A stretch of DNA of 11,890 nt from Aquirhabdus sp. (GCA_030151145.1 JASLEL010000166.1:1-11890); one strand, 5' to 3'; positions 1 through 6,655 are shown, counted from the stretch's first letter. Notes: generated from the sequence alone by a model not told the origin. Numbers and translations are program-made.

Positions 1-209
1 CCCCACATCCAGGGACACTCCGCGATTACCCGTCAAGTGATGCTGACATGGCATGAATCCGGCTAAGTACACGTCAGTATGCACAGCGAATCGTGCACCG
101 TCAGCAGCTGACCGTGCGCCTTCCCCAACACACATCGCTCAGCATCATCCTCAAACTCAGCCATCCGCGCATCATTAACCTCCATACTGGATGAACGCTA
201 AATCCTTAT
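1..209. other. Left-edge stretch without a confident gene
   Basis: This is the region downstream of the amidotransferase gene. On the plus strand, the frame starting at base 1 is open for 21 codons and stops with TAA at 64-66. It could be the tail of a gene entering from the left (ending ...TRQVMLTWHESG), but it is too short to judge. On the minus strand a 40-codon frame (185 to 63) has no well-spaced ribosome binding site. I see no clear intrinsic terminator and no recognisable RNA. Confidence 0.3.
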
Positions 210-992
210 TCATCGCCCCACGACTGGCTGATAGCCCGTCATCACCGGATGCCATGAACGGTATGCCTGAGGTACGCTGACCCGCGCAGGCCGGATCAAT
301 CCCCGACTCCACTGACCATAGACCCGCTCCGACACCTGATGCAGCATCGCCATCCGGGTCGACAGATCACGCAGGATCACATCGATGCCCTGCACCGTCT
401 CGCCCATATGCGTCACGATCTCATGGTAGCCCTCCATACACCACGCCTGCACCGTCTCCGCCGTCACCTCAAGGTGACACTGCAGGGCCAGATGACGCCC
501 AAAGCTAAAGCCTTTATTGAGAGAGTGGCGACCATACAAGAGCCGCGTCGCACCGACCGGCAGGCTGAAGGATTGGTAATGCCACAGAAAAGCCCTTATC
601 TGCGGGCGCTCACCAAAGCAGCCACGCGCCTCGGGATAGCGCGTGACGGTCAGATCCTCCCAGCCGATCTGCGGCTCAGGATTGCTCATCACCGTCGCAC
701 CCAGCGACTTCGCCAGCAGTTGACCGCCAAAGCAGTGCCCGAGCACCGGACAATTCTGGCGCAAGGCATCGCGGATCAACGCGGACTCCGCCCCGATCCA
801 CGGCAAGGGATCATTCACACTCCGATTGCTGCCCAGCACCACCAGCCCGCTAAAGTCACGCGCATGCACAGGCACTGCGTCACCCAAAGCCGGATAAAAG
901 AGTCGATACGGGAGCGCATGCCGATCCAGAAAAGTCTGCAGATAGCCGGGGCCCTGATTGGTTTCATGCTGAAAAATGGCGACAGGTTTCAT
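210..992 (-). CDS. Class I glutamine amidotransferase-like protein
   Basis: This is a cytoplasmic protein with the class I glutamine amidotransferase (triad) fold, similar to the stand-alone GMP-synthase-like or gamma-glutamyl hydrolase-like group. These use a cysteine to release ammonia from glutamine or to cleave gamma-glutamyl bonds. Numbered from a GTG at 998, the nucleophile elbow GHCFGGQ puts the catalytic Cys at 89, and QCHLEV supplies His175 and Glu177, so the triad is complete. About 85 further residues follow the triad, forming a C-terminal extension typical of this group. I prefer the ATG at 992, which has GTGAG five bases upstream; the GTG two codons earlier has no better site. 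It has no same-strand neighbour and is divergent from the outer-membrane gene. The substrate cannot be told from sequence. The family call is firm, the function is not. Confidence 0.82.
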   Translation of the reverse strand: MKPVAIFQHETNQGPGYLQTFLDRHALPYRLFYPALGDAVPVHARDFSGLVVLGSNRSVNDPLPWIGAESALIRDALRQNCPVLGHCFGGQLLAKSLGATVMSNPEPQIGWEDLTVTRYPEARGCFGERPQIRAFLWHYQSFSLPVGATRLLYGRHSLNKGFSFGRHLALQCHLEVTAETVQAWCMEGYHEIVTHMGETVQGIDVILRDLSTRMAMLHQVSERVYGQWSRGLIRPARVSVPQAYRSWHPVMTGYQPVVGR

Positions 993-1002
993 CCACACTC
1001 AC

Positions 1003-1020
1003 TAACGGATTGATCCGTAA
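1003..1020. promoter_or_regulatory. Inverted repeat at the start of the amidotransferase gene
   Basis: ACGGAT and ATCCGT (1005-1010 and 1013-1018) are perfect inverted arms around a central TG, with one further T/A pair at 1003/1020. It lies about 12 bases upstream of the ATG at 992, overlapping or next to the ribosome binding site on the minus strand. It could be an operator or a small translation-blocking hairpin. No regulator is recognised. Confidence 0.3.
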
Positions 1021-1115
1021 AGAAGATGCTCTGATTCTAAAATTGCACCTGTAAAACCGGTGCAGAAAGTCAGGTGGACCGTATAAGAAAGTCGTAAAAA
1101 TAAATGTAAAAAACC

Positions 1116-1124
1116 TGTGGATAA
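1116..1124 (-). promoter_or_regulatory. Perfect DnaA box between the amidotransferase and outer-membrane genes
   Basis: TGTGGATAA is the exact complement of the strong DnaA-binding nonamer TTATCCACA. It lies three bases upstream of the candidate -35 element of the outer-membrane gene, so DnaA bound here could affect that promoter. The match is seen directly; binding is inferred from the known consensus. Confidence 0.45.
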
Positions 1125-1126
1125 AT

Positions 1127-1155
1127 TTGTATGTGCAGACCTGCAATGCTAGACT
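1127..1155 (+). promoter_or_regulatory. Candidate promoter of the outer-membrane gene
   Basis: The -10 candidate TAGACT (1150-1155) matches TATAAT at 4 of 6 positions and is preceded by TGC, giving an extended -10. A weak -35, TTGTAT (1127-1132), lies 17 bases upstream. This would give a leader of about 50 bases before the ATG at 1210. It is plausible for sigma-70 but unproven. Confidence 0.4.
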
Positions 1156-1209
1156 GCGCGAGCCTTTCAGGGCATTTCACAGGACGTGAACATCAATCAG
1201 GAGGATGTC

Positions 1210-1977
1210 ATGAATTACCGCTTACTGGTAGGCACTTTTGCGCTTGCCGTATCATCTGTTACCTCATCTATTGCACTTGCCGACACCAGCACACCATCCA
1301 CTGATCAGGCATCATCAACCGCCACCGCAGACTCGGCATCCGCCGCCCAAACCTCAACGTCGGCATCCGGCTTTGGCGCAGGGCTGAAAGTCGGCACCAA
1401 CGGCATGGGCTTTGATCTGGGTTATGCCTTCAATCCCTACTTCGGCATGCGTGCCGGCTGGGGCGCCTTGAGCTTCTCCAAAAACCTGACCGAGTCAGGC
1501 TATGAGATACATGGCAAATTCCGCCTCAATGCCATTGATCTGCTCATGGACTATCATCCTTGGGGCGAGATGTTTCACCTCACTGCCGGGCTGGATGTGC
1601 TCAACAATACGCACTTCAGCGGGGATGCCGTGCGCGCTGGCAACGGCACCATCACCCTGAACGGACATCAGTATGACTCATCGACGCTGGCCTCTGCCGA
1701 TGGTGATGCCAAATGGTCGGGTGCACGCCCCTATCTGGGCTTGGGCTGGGATAGCATGAATCGCCAGAGCCCGGGCTTCTTCTTTACCTCCGATCTGGGG
1801 GTCGCCTATATCGGCTCGCCCAAAGTCAACATCACCACCAACTGTATCGCCAACAATGCCATGATCTGCAGCATGGTCACTCAAGATGCCGCCGTACAGG
1901 AGCAGAAAGTCAAAAACAATCTGAACTCCTACCAATGGCTGCCCGTGGTACAAGTCGGTTTCGGTTATCGCTTCTAG
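1210..1977 (+). CDS. Outer-membrane beta-barrel protein (small, OmpW/opacity-like)
   Basis: The product is 255 residues with a Sec signal peptide: MNYR, a hydrophobic core, and a likely cut after ALA at residue 24. A Ser/Thr/Ala-rich linker runs from about 25 to 53, followed by alternating aromatic/hydrophobic strands (GAGLKVGTNGMGFDLGYAF, GMRAGWGALSFSK, and so on). The chain ends in GFGYRF, with the C-terminal Phe used for BAM-dependent insertion. This matches a conserved gammaproteobacterial family of small outer-membrane barrels. Cys212 and Cys220, nine residues apart in a predicted external loop, could form a disulfide. I chose the ATG at 1210 because AGGAGG lies five bases upstream; an in-frame ATG at 1186 lacks such a site and would spoil the signal peptide. 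It is monocistronic in appearance. Its cargo, if any, is unknown. Confidence 0.8.
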   Translation: MNYRLLVGTFALAVSSVTSSIALADTSTPSTDQASSTATADSASAAQTSTSASGFGAGLKVGTNGMGFDLGYAFNPYFGMRAGWGALSFSKNLTESGYEIHGKFRLNAIDLLMDYHPWGEMFHLTAGLDVLNNTHFSGDAVRAGNGTITLNGHQYDSSTLASADGDAKWSGARPYLGLGWDSMNRQSPGFFFTSDLGVAYIGSPKVNITTNCIANNAMICSMVTQDAAVQEQKVKNNLNSYQWLPVVQVGFGYRF

Positions 1978-2103
1978 GACCCGACGCCCTGATCTGTGCT
2001 GGCGGGATCGTCAGCCGGTCAGATGGATCAGATAGGGCTGCGAGCGCAGGTCACCTCCCTATCCGACCGTTTAGCGCGCCACTCATCCGCAAAAATACAC
2101 CGT

Positions 2104-2112
2104 TTATCCACA
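2104..2112 (+). promoter_or_regulatory. Perfect DnaA box downstream of the outer-membrane gene
   Basis: TTATCCACA matches the strong DnaA nonamer exactly. With the oppositely oriented copy at 1116-1124 it brackets the outer-membrane gene. A further partial copy (AATCCACAG) follows at once. Confidence 0.45.
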
Positions 2113-2135
2113 AATCCACAGTCCTTACAAACTTC

Positions 2136-2160
2136 ATGACGAACTGTCCGACAGTGTCAT
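2136..2160. promoter_or_regulatory. Dyad/hairpin upstream of the short gene at 2219
   Basis: The arms are ATGAC (2136-2140) plus ACTGTC (2143-2148), and GACAGT (2150-2155) plus GTCAT (2156-2160). They pair over 11 bases with a 2-base bulge (GA) and a single central C. A one-base centre is too tight for an RNA loop without opening some pairs, and no T-run follows, so an operator is more likely than a terminator. It lies about 60 bases before the ATG at 2219. Confidence 0.35.
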
Positions 2161-2218
2161 GGCCACCCGCCGCCAGACCTTCGTACTATCTGACCATACA
2201 GTAAAACGGTAGAGGAAT

Positions 2219-2419
2219 ATGAAAACTCTGGCACCGAGGCTGTCCTGCAACGAGCATGGCGATCCCAGCTCCAAAGGCACAACCTATCGCGCCTGTGACA
2301 CCAGCAGCAATCCGCATGAAATCGATGAATCCAAGCTCAACGAGCGACGCGCCACCCTGCTTAAAATGGAGCAGGAAGCTGGTCAGCCGATCGACTGGAT
2401 GCGCAAGATCCTGTTTTAA
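2219..2419 (+). CDS. Short hypothetical protein (66 aa)
   Basis: I do not recognise this protein. It has 66 residues, is soluble and charged, has no signal peptide or membrane segment, and contains two cysteines in its N-terminal third. The C-terminal half (from DESKLNERRATLL to DWMRKILF) looks like one or two amphipathic helices and is the most protein-like part. AGAGGA lies only two to three bases before the ATG, which is closer than ideal, so the start or the gene itself is uncertain. An overlapping frame (2256-2495) has a less natural, Ser/Pro/Cys-rich composition, so I prefer this one. The SnoaL-like gene follows 101 bases later on the same strand. Confidence 0.45.
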   Translation: MKTLAPRLSCNEHGDPSSKGTTYRACDTSSNPHEIDESKLNERRATLLKMEQEAGQPIDWMRKILF

Positions 2420-2520
2420 CCCTTTTCAGGATTTGATCGCAGAGCGACTCATCGTGCAGGCTCATCGTGTATATTGGCATCACGCAGGTTTTTAATCCCA
2501 CAGCAGGATAGTAGAGCAGC

Positions 2521-2886
2521 ATGATCACTCCCGCATGGGCGCACCGCTTTGCGCAAGACTGGATCGTTGCTTGGAATAGCCGTGATCTGGACCGTGTGCT
2601 TACGCACTACGCGGATGACTTCACGATGGCCTCACCCTATATCCGCAGCATCGCTGCCGAAGCCAGTGGCACACTGACCGGCAAAGCCGCCGTGCGCGCC
2701 TACTGGGCCAGTGCACTGGTACGCATGCCTCATCTGCACTTTGAGCTCATCTCCTGCCTGACCGGCACCGACTCCCTCATTCTTTATTATCAGAGCACCA
2801 ACGGCCTCTCGGCAGAATGGCTGCGGTTCAATAGCGATGGCTTGGTGATCGAAGCGGCCGCACACGATGCGACGTCGGTAAGCTAG
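2521..2886 (+). CDS. SnoaL-like / nuclear transport factor 2-fold protein
   Basis: This is a 121-residue single-domain protein. The N-terminal helix AQDWIVAWNSRDLDRVLTHY followed by ADDF is the signature start of the SnoaL-like (NTF2-fold) family. Those proteins form a cone-shaped pocket and usually act as small isomerases, hydrolases or ligand-binding proteins. The later strands (HFELISCLTGTDSLILYY, AEWLRFNSDGLVIEA) fit the curved sheet. Such proteins are normally cytoplasmic dimers, and no signal peptide is present. A weak AGGA lies about 12 bases before the ATG at 2521, and GAG is closer. It converges with the acetyltransferase gene. Its substrate cannot be inferred; the fold call is fairly secure. 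Confidence 0.72.
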   Translation: MITPAWAHRFAQDWIVAWNSRDLDRVLTHYADDFTMASPYIRSIAAEASGTLTGKAAVRAYWASALVRMPHLHFELISCLTGTDSLILYYQSTNGLSAEWLRFNSDGLVIEAAAHDATSVS

Positions 2887-2887
2887 G

Positions 2888-2916
2888 AAAACGCGTTTTT
2901 AGCGCAGCGTTTTTTT
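2888..2916. terminator. Probable terminator between convergent genes
   Basis: AAAACGC (2888-2894) can pair with GCGTTTT (2907-2913), and the T-run continues to 2916, giving a stem with a U-rich tail for the plus-strand SnoaL-like gene. On the minus strand the same segment supplies AGCG...CGCT arms with A/T-rich flanks for the acetyltransferase transcript. The loop is large and the stem AT-rich, so the strength is uncertain, but the position just after a stop codon between convergent genes supports the call. Confidence 0.45.
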
Positions 2917-2933
2917 AGCACAGCGCTTCGTGA

Positions 2934-3359
2934 TCACAGCGCCTTTTGCATAAAATAGCGCGTATAGCCCACCGGATAATCCTGAAGTTCACCAAAGCAG
3001 CGATAGCCCTGCCGCTCATAGAAGCCCCGCGCCTGAAACTCAAAGGTATCGAGCCACGCCGCATGACAGCCGCGTGTGCGCGCCTCGGTCTCGGCCATCC
3101 CCAGCATACGGCGGCCCAGCCCTTGCCCGCGCAAGTGCTCCGGCACCACCAAGAGCTGGGTAAACAGCCAACCATAGCTGGTCCGTCCCCACAGGCCGCC
3201 GATCACACGCCCATCGGGATCGCGGATCAACACCGCCAAAGGCTTTGAGAGGCTGGCACCGACCTGCCGGGTGTTAAAATCCAGCAGCGGCATCAGGATC
3301 GCCGCCTCCAGCTCCTGCGAGCCCTGATCGGTCAGCTCAAGCGCAAATGCCTGCTGCAT
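2934..3359 (-). CDS. GNAT-family N-acetyltransferase
   Basis: The predicted cytoplasmic enzyme transfers an acetyl group from acetyl-CoA to an amine; the acceptor is unknown. From the ATG at 3359 it has 141 residues. The acetyl-CoA pyrophosphate-binding loop (motif A) is RGQGLG at residues 77-82, preceded by the strand QLLVVPEHL. Motif B is seen in GFYERQGY near residue 120. The family is firm because order and spacing are right. An ATG at 3392 would give 152 residues and overlap the end of bfmS, but it lacks a ribosome binding site. The ATG at 3359 lies 13 bases after the bfmS stop, which suggests translation coupled to the kinase in one transcript. A role in modifying a BfmRS target is only a guess from position. 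Confidence 0.82.
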   Translation of the reverse strand: MQQAFALELTDQGSQELEAAILMPLLDFNTRQVGASLSKPLAVLIRDPDGRVIGGLWGRTSYGWLFTQLLVVPEHLRGQGLGRRMLGMAETEARTRGCHAAWLDTFEFQARGFYERQGYRCFGELQDYPVGYTRYFMQKAL

Positions 3360-3372
3360 ATGGCAATCTCGC

Positions 3373-5082
3373 TTATTTCCGCTCGGTGTCATTGGTCAGT
3401 ACATCGTTTTTCTTGCTGCGGCCCTTGCTGACCGGCCACTTCATGATAAAGCGTGCGCCACCCAAGTCCGGACTCTGATCCACCGCCACCGTACCGCCAA
3501 ACCAGAAGGCGATCTTGGCGACAATCGACAGACCCAAACCATAACCGCCCGAAGCCCGCGTGCGACTGTCATCGAGCCGCGCAAAGGGCTGAAAGACTTT
3601 CTCGCGATCCTTCTCCGGAATCCCCGCGCCATCATCCTCGACCGCGACAAAGGCCAGTCGTTTGTCGCCTTTGCCCTCAACGCCCGCGCTGATACGGATG
3701 CGCGAGGTCGCATAGCGCATGGCATTACCGGCGAAATTCTGGATCACGCGATGCAGATAGCGATAATCGGCGATGGCCTCCAGATCATGATCCGGCTCAA
3801 ACACCTCGATCAGGGTTGCTTTACCCAGCGCCCGTGTCTCATCGCCCACCTGCCGCACGATCTGATACAGCGCAATCGGCTCCAGCGAAAGTGACGGTGT
3901 GCCCTGCTCCAGCGTCGCATAGGTCAGGATCTCGTCGATGAGCTTATTCAGCTCTTCGATGTCCTTGTCGATCTTTTCCTGCTGTTCCCAGCGCGACTCG
4001 ACATCATCGGTATCCGCCAGCATATCGACCCCAAAGCGAATCCGCGCCACCGGCGTACGCAGCTCATGCGACACCGCCCGCGTCAGCTCACGCTGTGCCT
4101 CGATCAGGCGCTGGATGTGCTCGGTCATGTTGTTAAAGGTCATCGCCAGATGACTCATCTCATCCTGCCCGATCACCGGCACGCGGGCGCTAAAGTCACC
4201 CGCCCGTACCTGACTCACCCCACGCTGCACCATACGGACCTTACGATCCAGCGGCCAGATCAGCGCATAGACGCCCAAGAGAATCATCACGAGGCTAAAC
4301 AGCGTCACCAGCGCCACGAGACGAAACGGCAGACGGTTAAACAGATCAATCGGACCAATCTCCAGAATCTGCTGCCCGCCATTGATGGTGTTGATCGGAC
4401 CCAGAATCCGCAAGGTCGGATTGCGCCCGGTCCCGGCATCGCGATAGACCGGCACCACTTCTTTACGGCGCAGACGCTCACGCTGGTCGTCATCCAGACT
4501 GACATCGCTAAAGTCACGCATGGAGAGTTTGAAGGGCAGATGCGGATTCAGCTCATTGAGCCGTGTCTGTTCACGTCCCCGATAGTGGTTCAGATCGTCG
4601 AGCAGGAAGACGCCCAGCGCTCGCAGTTGTTGCTCGCTGACCCGATCAACACGGGCCAGCAGCAGCTCCTTACGTCCAGGAATCTTGGTATAGACTTCGG
4701 CATAGGCTTCGCTGGCCTGCCCAACCACCGCAGACATGGCGGGATGAAAGCGCACCACGGATTTATCGGCATCCAGTTGCTGAGTCTCGTGACGGTCAAA
4801 CTGCACCTGACTGGCATCCACCACCGAGAGTGGCTGATTCAGCAGCAGCGACGCCTCATCCAGCCAGCCCTGCACCGCCTCACGATCCGGCTGATACGCC
4901 AGCCCCTGTACCACGATGTAGAACGCCCCCGAGGCCATGGCTTCGCGGTATTTATCGATACGGTAGGAGTTGACTTCATTGACGAGCAGGTACGCCAGCA
5001 GGCCGACCAGTGCACAGACCAGCAAAAGGCCAGCATAGATTTTCAGAAAAATACTGTAGCGTAACTTATCCATACTCTGCAT
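3373..5082 (-). CDS. bfmS: Sensor histidine kinase BfmS (RstB type)
   Basis: This is an inner-membrane sensor kinase that autophosphorylates on histidine and passes the phosphate to its regulator, BfmR. In order it has transmembrane segment 1 (about residues 12-34), a periplasmic sensor region (about 35-253), transmembrane segment 2 (about 254-275), a HAMP linker, the dimerisation/phospho-acceptor box SHELRTP with His339, and a HATPase domain. The HATPase has an N box (NFAGNAMRYA), a G1 box (EDDGAGIP) and a G2 box (GGYGLGLSIV). The length of 569 is near that of Acinetobacter BfmS (about 549) and longer than E. coli RstB. The start is uncertain: ATG at 5082 or 5073, both with weak ribosome binding sites. 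The pair controls envelope, biofilm and stress genes in Acinetobacter. A terminator and a long gap separate it from bfmR, so it may have its own promoter. Confidence 0.9.
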   Translation of the reverse strand: MQSMDKLRYSIFLKIYAGLLLVCALVGLLAYLLVNEVNSYRIDKYREAMASGAFYIVVQGLAYQPDREAVQGWLDEASLLLNQPLSVVDASQVQFDRHETQQLDADKSVVRFHPAMSAVVGQASEAYAEVYTKIPGRKELLLARVDRVSEQQLRALGVFLLDDLNHYRGREQTRLNELNPHLPFKLSMRDFSDVSLDDDQRERLRRKEVVPVYRDAGTGRNPTLRILGPINTINGGQQILEIGPIDLFNRLPFRLVALVTLFSLVMILLGVYALIWPLDRKVRMVQRGVSQVRAGDFSARVPVIGQDEMSHLAMTFNNMTEHIQRLIEAQRELTRAVSHELRTPVARIRFGVDMLADTDDVESRWEQQEKIDKDIEELNKLIDEILTYATLEQGTPSLSLEPIALYQIVRQVGDETRALGKATLIEVFEPDHDLEAIADYRYLHRVIQNFAGNAMRYATSRIRISAGVEGKGDKRLAFVAVEDDGAGIPEKDREKVFQPFARLDDSRTRASGGYGLGLSIVAKIAFWFGGTVAVDQSPDLGGARFIMKWPVSKGRSKKNDVLTNDTERK

Positions 5083-5127
5083 CAGACCACACCCATCACC
5101 GTATCCGCCTACGATTCACTTGGCTTC

Positions 5128-5155
5128 GCTGTTAAAATCCGGCTGTTAAAATCCG
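5128..5155. repeat. Perfect 14-base tandem duplication before bfmS
   Basis: GCTGTTAAAATCCG occurs twice back to back (5128-5141 and 5142-5155). It lies 46-73 bases upstream of the bfmS start, within the likely 5' leader. AAATCCG recurs nearby at about 5194. It may be a slippage duplication or a pair of direct-repeat half-sites; 14 bases is longer than the roughly 10-base period usual for OmpR-family binding. Confidence 0.6.
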
Positions 5156-5206
5156 ACAGCCAACGTCCAGCGTTCAAAGCCCCGCATTTCAAAAATCCGC
5201 TTTAAA

Positions 5207-5235
5207 AAAATAGCGTCCAAAGCGCAGCATACCAA
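5207..5235 (-). promoter_or_regulatory. Candidate bfmS promoter
   Basis: Read on the minus strand, TTGGTA (5235-5230) is followed after exactly 17 bases by TATTTT (5212-5207). Each matches the sigma-70 hexamers at 4 of 6 positions. It lies downstream of the bfmR terminator and upstream of bfmS, so it could explain separate transcription of the kinase gene. Confidence 0.4.
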
Positions 5236-5340
5236 AAACAGCATCATGGCAGCTTGGGAAAAAATAACCAACTGATCTGGAGCGCCGCGATACATCACCC
5301 CAACCTAAACGCTCACAACAGTGCCCGAAGACCCGCCCCA

Positions 5341-5371
5341 AAAACAACAAAGACAGGCGATGCCTGTCTTT
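5341..5371 (-). terminator. Intrinsic terminator after bfmR
   Basis: AAAGACAGGC (5349-5358) and GCCTGTCTTT (5362-5371) form a perfect 10-base-pair stem with a 3-base loop. Read on the minus strand it is followed by GTTGTTTTT, a good U-rich tail. It starts 25 bases after the bfmR stop codon, so it should end the bfmR transcript before bfmS. Confidence 0.8.
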
Positions 5372-5395
5372 GCCGGGGTCAAAACCATCCGGTGC

Positions 5396-6112
5396 TTAAC
5401 CTGCGATGGACTCTTTGACGAACAGATAGCCTTTGGAGCGCACGGTCTTGATGCGCTTTGGATTCTCCGGATCATCACCGATCTTCGGACGGATACGCGA
5501 GATACGGACGTCAATCGAGCGATCCTGACCGTCGTACTCGATGCCGCGCAGACGCTCAAAGATGTCCTCACGCGACAGGATACGACCGGCATTGGAGGCA
5601 AGCAGCCACAGCAGGTCATACTCAGCACTGGTGAAGTCCACCGGCTCACCCGCCAGCGTCACCGAACGACCGCCGTTGTCGATCACGAGATCATCAAACT
5701 CCAAGCGCTGTGCGACGTCTTCTTCGACCACTTTATCGGTACGGCGCAGCAAGGCACGGATACGGGCCAACAGCACGCGCGGCTGTACAGGTTTGGCGAC
5801 ATAGTCATCGGCACCCATCTCAAGGCCGAGCACCTGATCCATATCATCGGTACGGGCAGTCAGCATCAGGATCGGATGATTATAGTGCGGACGGACTTCG
5901 CGGCAGACGGTCAAACCATCGGCACCCGGCAGCATCACATCCAGCACCACCAGATCGGGCTGCTCAGACACGATACGGCGGATGGCGCGATGACCATCCG
6001 TCTCAACGCCGACTTCAAGGCCATTGCGGATCAGATAATCCTGCGTCAATGTCGCCAGACGTTCATCATCTTCTACAATCAGAATACGCGGCAGCTTCTC
6101 TTCTTGCGTCAT
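5396..6112 (-). CDS. bfmR: Response regulator BfmR (OmpR/RstA family)
   Basis: This is a cytoplasmic DNA-binding response regulator of 238 residues, the same length as Acinetobacter BfmR and nearly identical to it as I recall that sequence. The receiver domain (about 9-122) has the acidic pocket Glu14/Asp15/Asp16, phospho-acceptor Asp58 (VVLDVMLPG), the Thr85 switch and Lys107 (AKPV). A winged-helix OmpR-type domain follows (about 140-235), ending in RTVRSKGYLFV. I chose the ATG at 6112 because GGAG lies seven bases upstream; a longer frame from 6136 uses TTG and has no site. In Acinetobacter the protein controls capsule, pili, biofilm and stress survival, and lies next to nrdA as here. Upstream TTACA-type repeats may be its own binding sites. 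Confidence 0.95.
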   Translation of the reverse strand: MTQEEKLPRILIVEDDERLATLTQDYLIRNGLEVGVETDGHRAIRRIVSEQPDLVVLDVMLPGADGLTVCREVRPHYNHPILMLTARTDDMDQVLGLEMGADDYVAKPVQPRVLLARIRALLRRTDKVVEEDVAQRLEFDDLVIDNGGRSVTLAGEPVDFTSAEYDLLWLLASNAGRILSREDIFERLRGIEYDGQDRSIDVRISRIRPKIGDDPENPKRIKTVRSKGYLFVKESIAG

Positions 6113-6282
6113 TACAGTTCTCCAAACCTTATGCAAAGTCGGCCTGTCACAGCCGACGCGTTACCCCTAATCCCGGTATGCCGCACTCATGTGGCGCCTT
6201 GTCTGGTGGCACCATCCCATCAAATACGACACACAGGCAAGTGAATGAAATCTTACGCACACCCCGTCTTGTCGGACACGGT

Positions 6283-6334
6283 ATGTAACTGAGCTCATCA
6301 TGCAGTAATCCGCCGCCGTTTACAATGTAACTGA
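6283..6334. repeat. Direct repeat ATGTAACTGA, two copies 42 bases apart
   Basis: ATGTAACTGA occurs at 6283-6292 and 6325-6334, identical over 10 bases and spaced by 42 bases, four helical turns, so on the same DNA face. On the bfmR strand each reads TCAGTTACAT, which resembles the TTACA half-sites of the RstA box in E. coli. The site lies 170-220 bases upstream of the bfmR start. Autoregulation by BfmR is inferred. Confidence 0.4.
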
Positions 6335-6396
6335 AAGTCCTTTTCACGAAACTGCTACAGCGAGCTTACGTCAGACCAGCATTTACCCCTTGGTTT

Positions 6397-6442
6397 GTTA
6401 CACAGTATTTAACAATGGATTCACTGCGTTAACTCGTTTACA
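6397..6442. promoter_or_regulatory. Cluster of TTACA/TTAACA half-sites
   Basis: Four similar elements lie on the plus strand: GTTACA (6397-6402), TTAACA (6409-6414), GTTAAC (6428-6433) and TTTACA (6437-6442). The steps, about 11, 20 and 10 bases, are near one and two helical turns, as expected for tandem OmpR-family dimers. They could bind BfmR and affect either divergent gene. Confidence 0.35.
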
Positions 6443-6540
6443 ATTCGCGCCCCCGCAAAGTACCCCTGAGATGTGGCGGCACGGCAGGGACTTTTCCTGT
6501 CAAAAAAAATTCATATTTTGAAACCAAGTCTCACAAAAAC

Positions 6541-6604
6541 TTTCCCACAATGTTTTGCACAGGCTAACTCGCTGTCTGTAGGCATATAAATGCAGTTATC
6601 CACA
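6541..6604 (+). promoter_or_regulatory. DnaA-box cluster upstream of nrdA
   Basis: Three same-strand nonamers: TTTCCCACA (6541-6549; one mismatch to TTWTNCACA), TTTTGCACA (6553-6561; fits TTWTNCACA) and TTATCCACA (6596-6604; the perfect strong box). The perfect box ends about 50 bases upstream of the first NrdR-box candidate. DnaA is known to bind the nrdAB promoter region in E. coli, so the same control is likely here. The matches are seen directly; the binding is inferred. Confidence 0.6.
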
Positions 6605-6655
6605 AAGTGTGAGTGATCCCGTTCACACAAAAACAGACTTGCAGTCCGACAAAAA

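Larger units (their letters stand above)
1978..2218. other. Intergenic region with DnaA box and dyad
   Basis: There is no convincing gene here. GATAGGG (2031-2037) and CCCTATC (2057-2063) form an interrupted inverted repeat without a T-run, so it is not a typical intrinsic terminator for the outer-membrane gene. A perfect DnaA box and a strong dyad further right are listed separately. Confidence 0.35.

Noticed and set aside
63..185. Minus-strand frame of 40 codons after the amidotransferase gene
   Set aside because: There is no spaced ribosome binding site for its ATG, and GGAGG nearby serves a different, even shorter frame.
2256..2495. Alternative 79-residue frame overlapping the short gene at 2219
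   Set aside because: It is rich in Ser, Pro and Cys with no ribosome binding site; the 2219 frame has a more natural composition and AGAGGA before it.
4066..5064. Long plus-strand open frame opposite bfmS
   Set aside because: It is antisense to a clear histidine kinase, rich in His/Gln/Arg as mirror frames of GC-rich genes are, and has no domain or ribosome binding site.
5321..6244. Plus-strand open frame covering bfmR
   Set aside because: It is antisense to bfmR and crosses its terminator and promoter region; the composition is not protein-like.
6608..6629. GTGTGA...TCACAC inverted repeat as a CRP/Vfr site
   Set aside because: The arms TGTGA and TCACA are separated by 10 bases rather than the 6 required for CRP.
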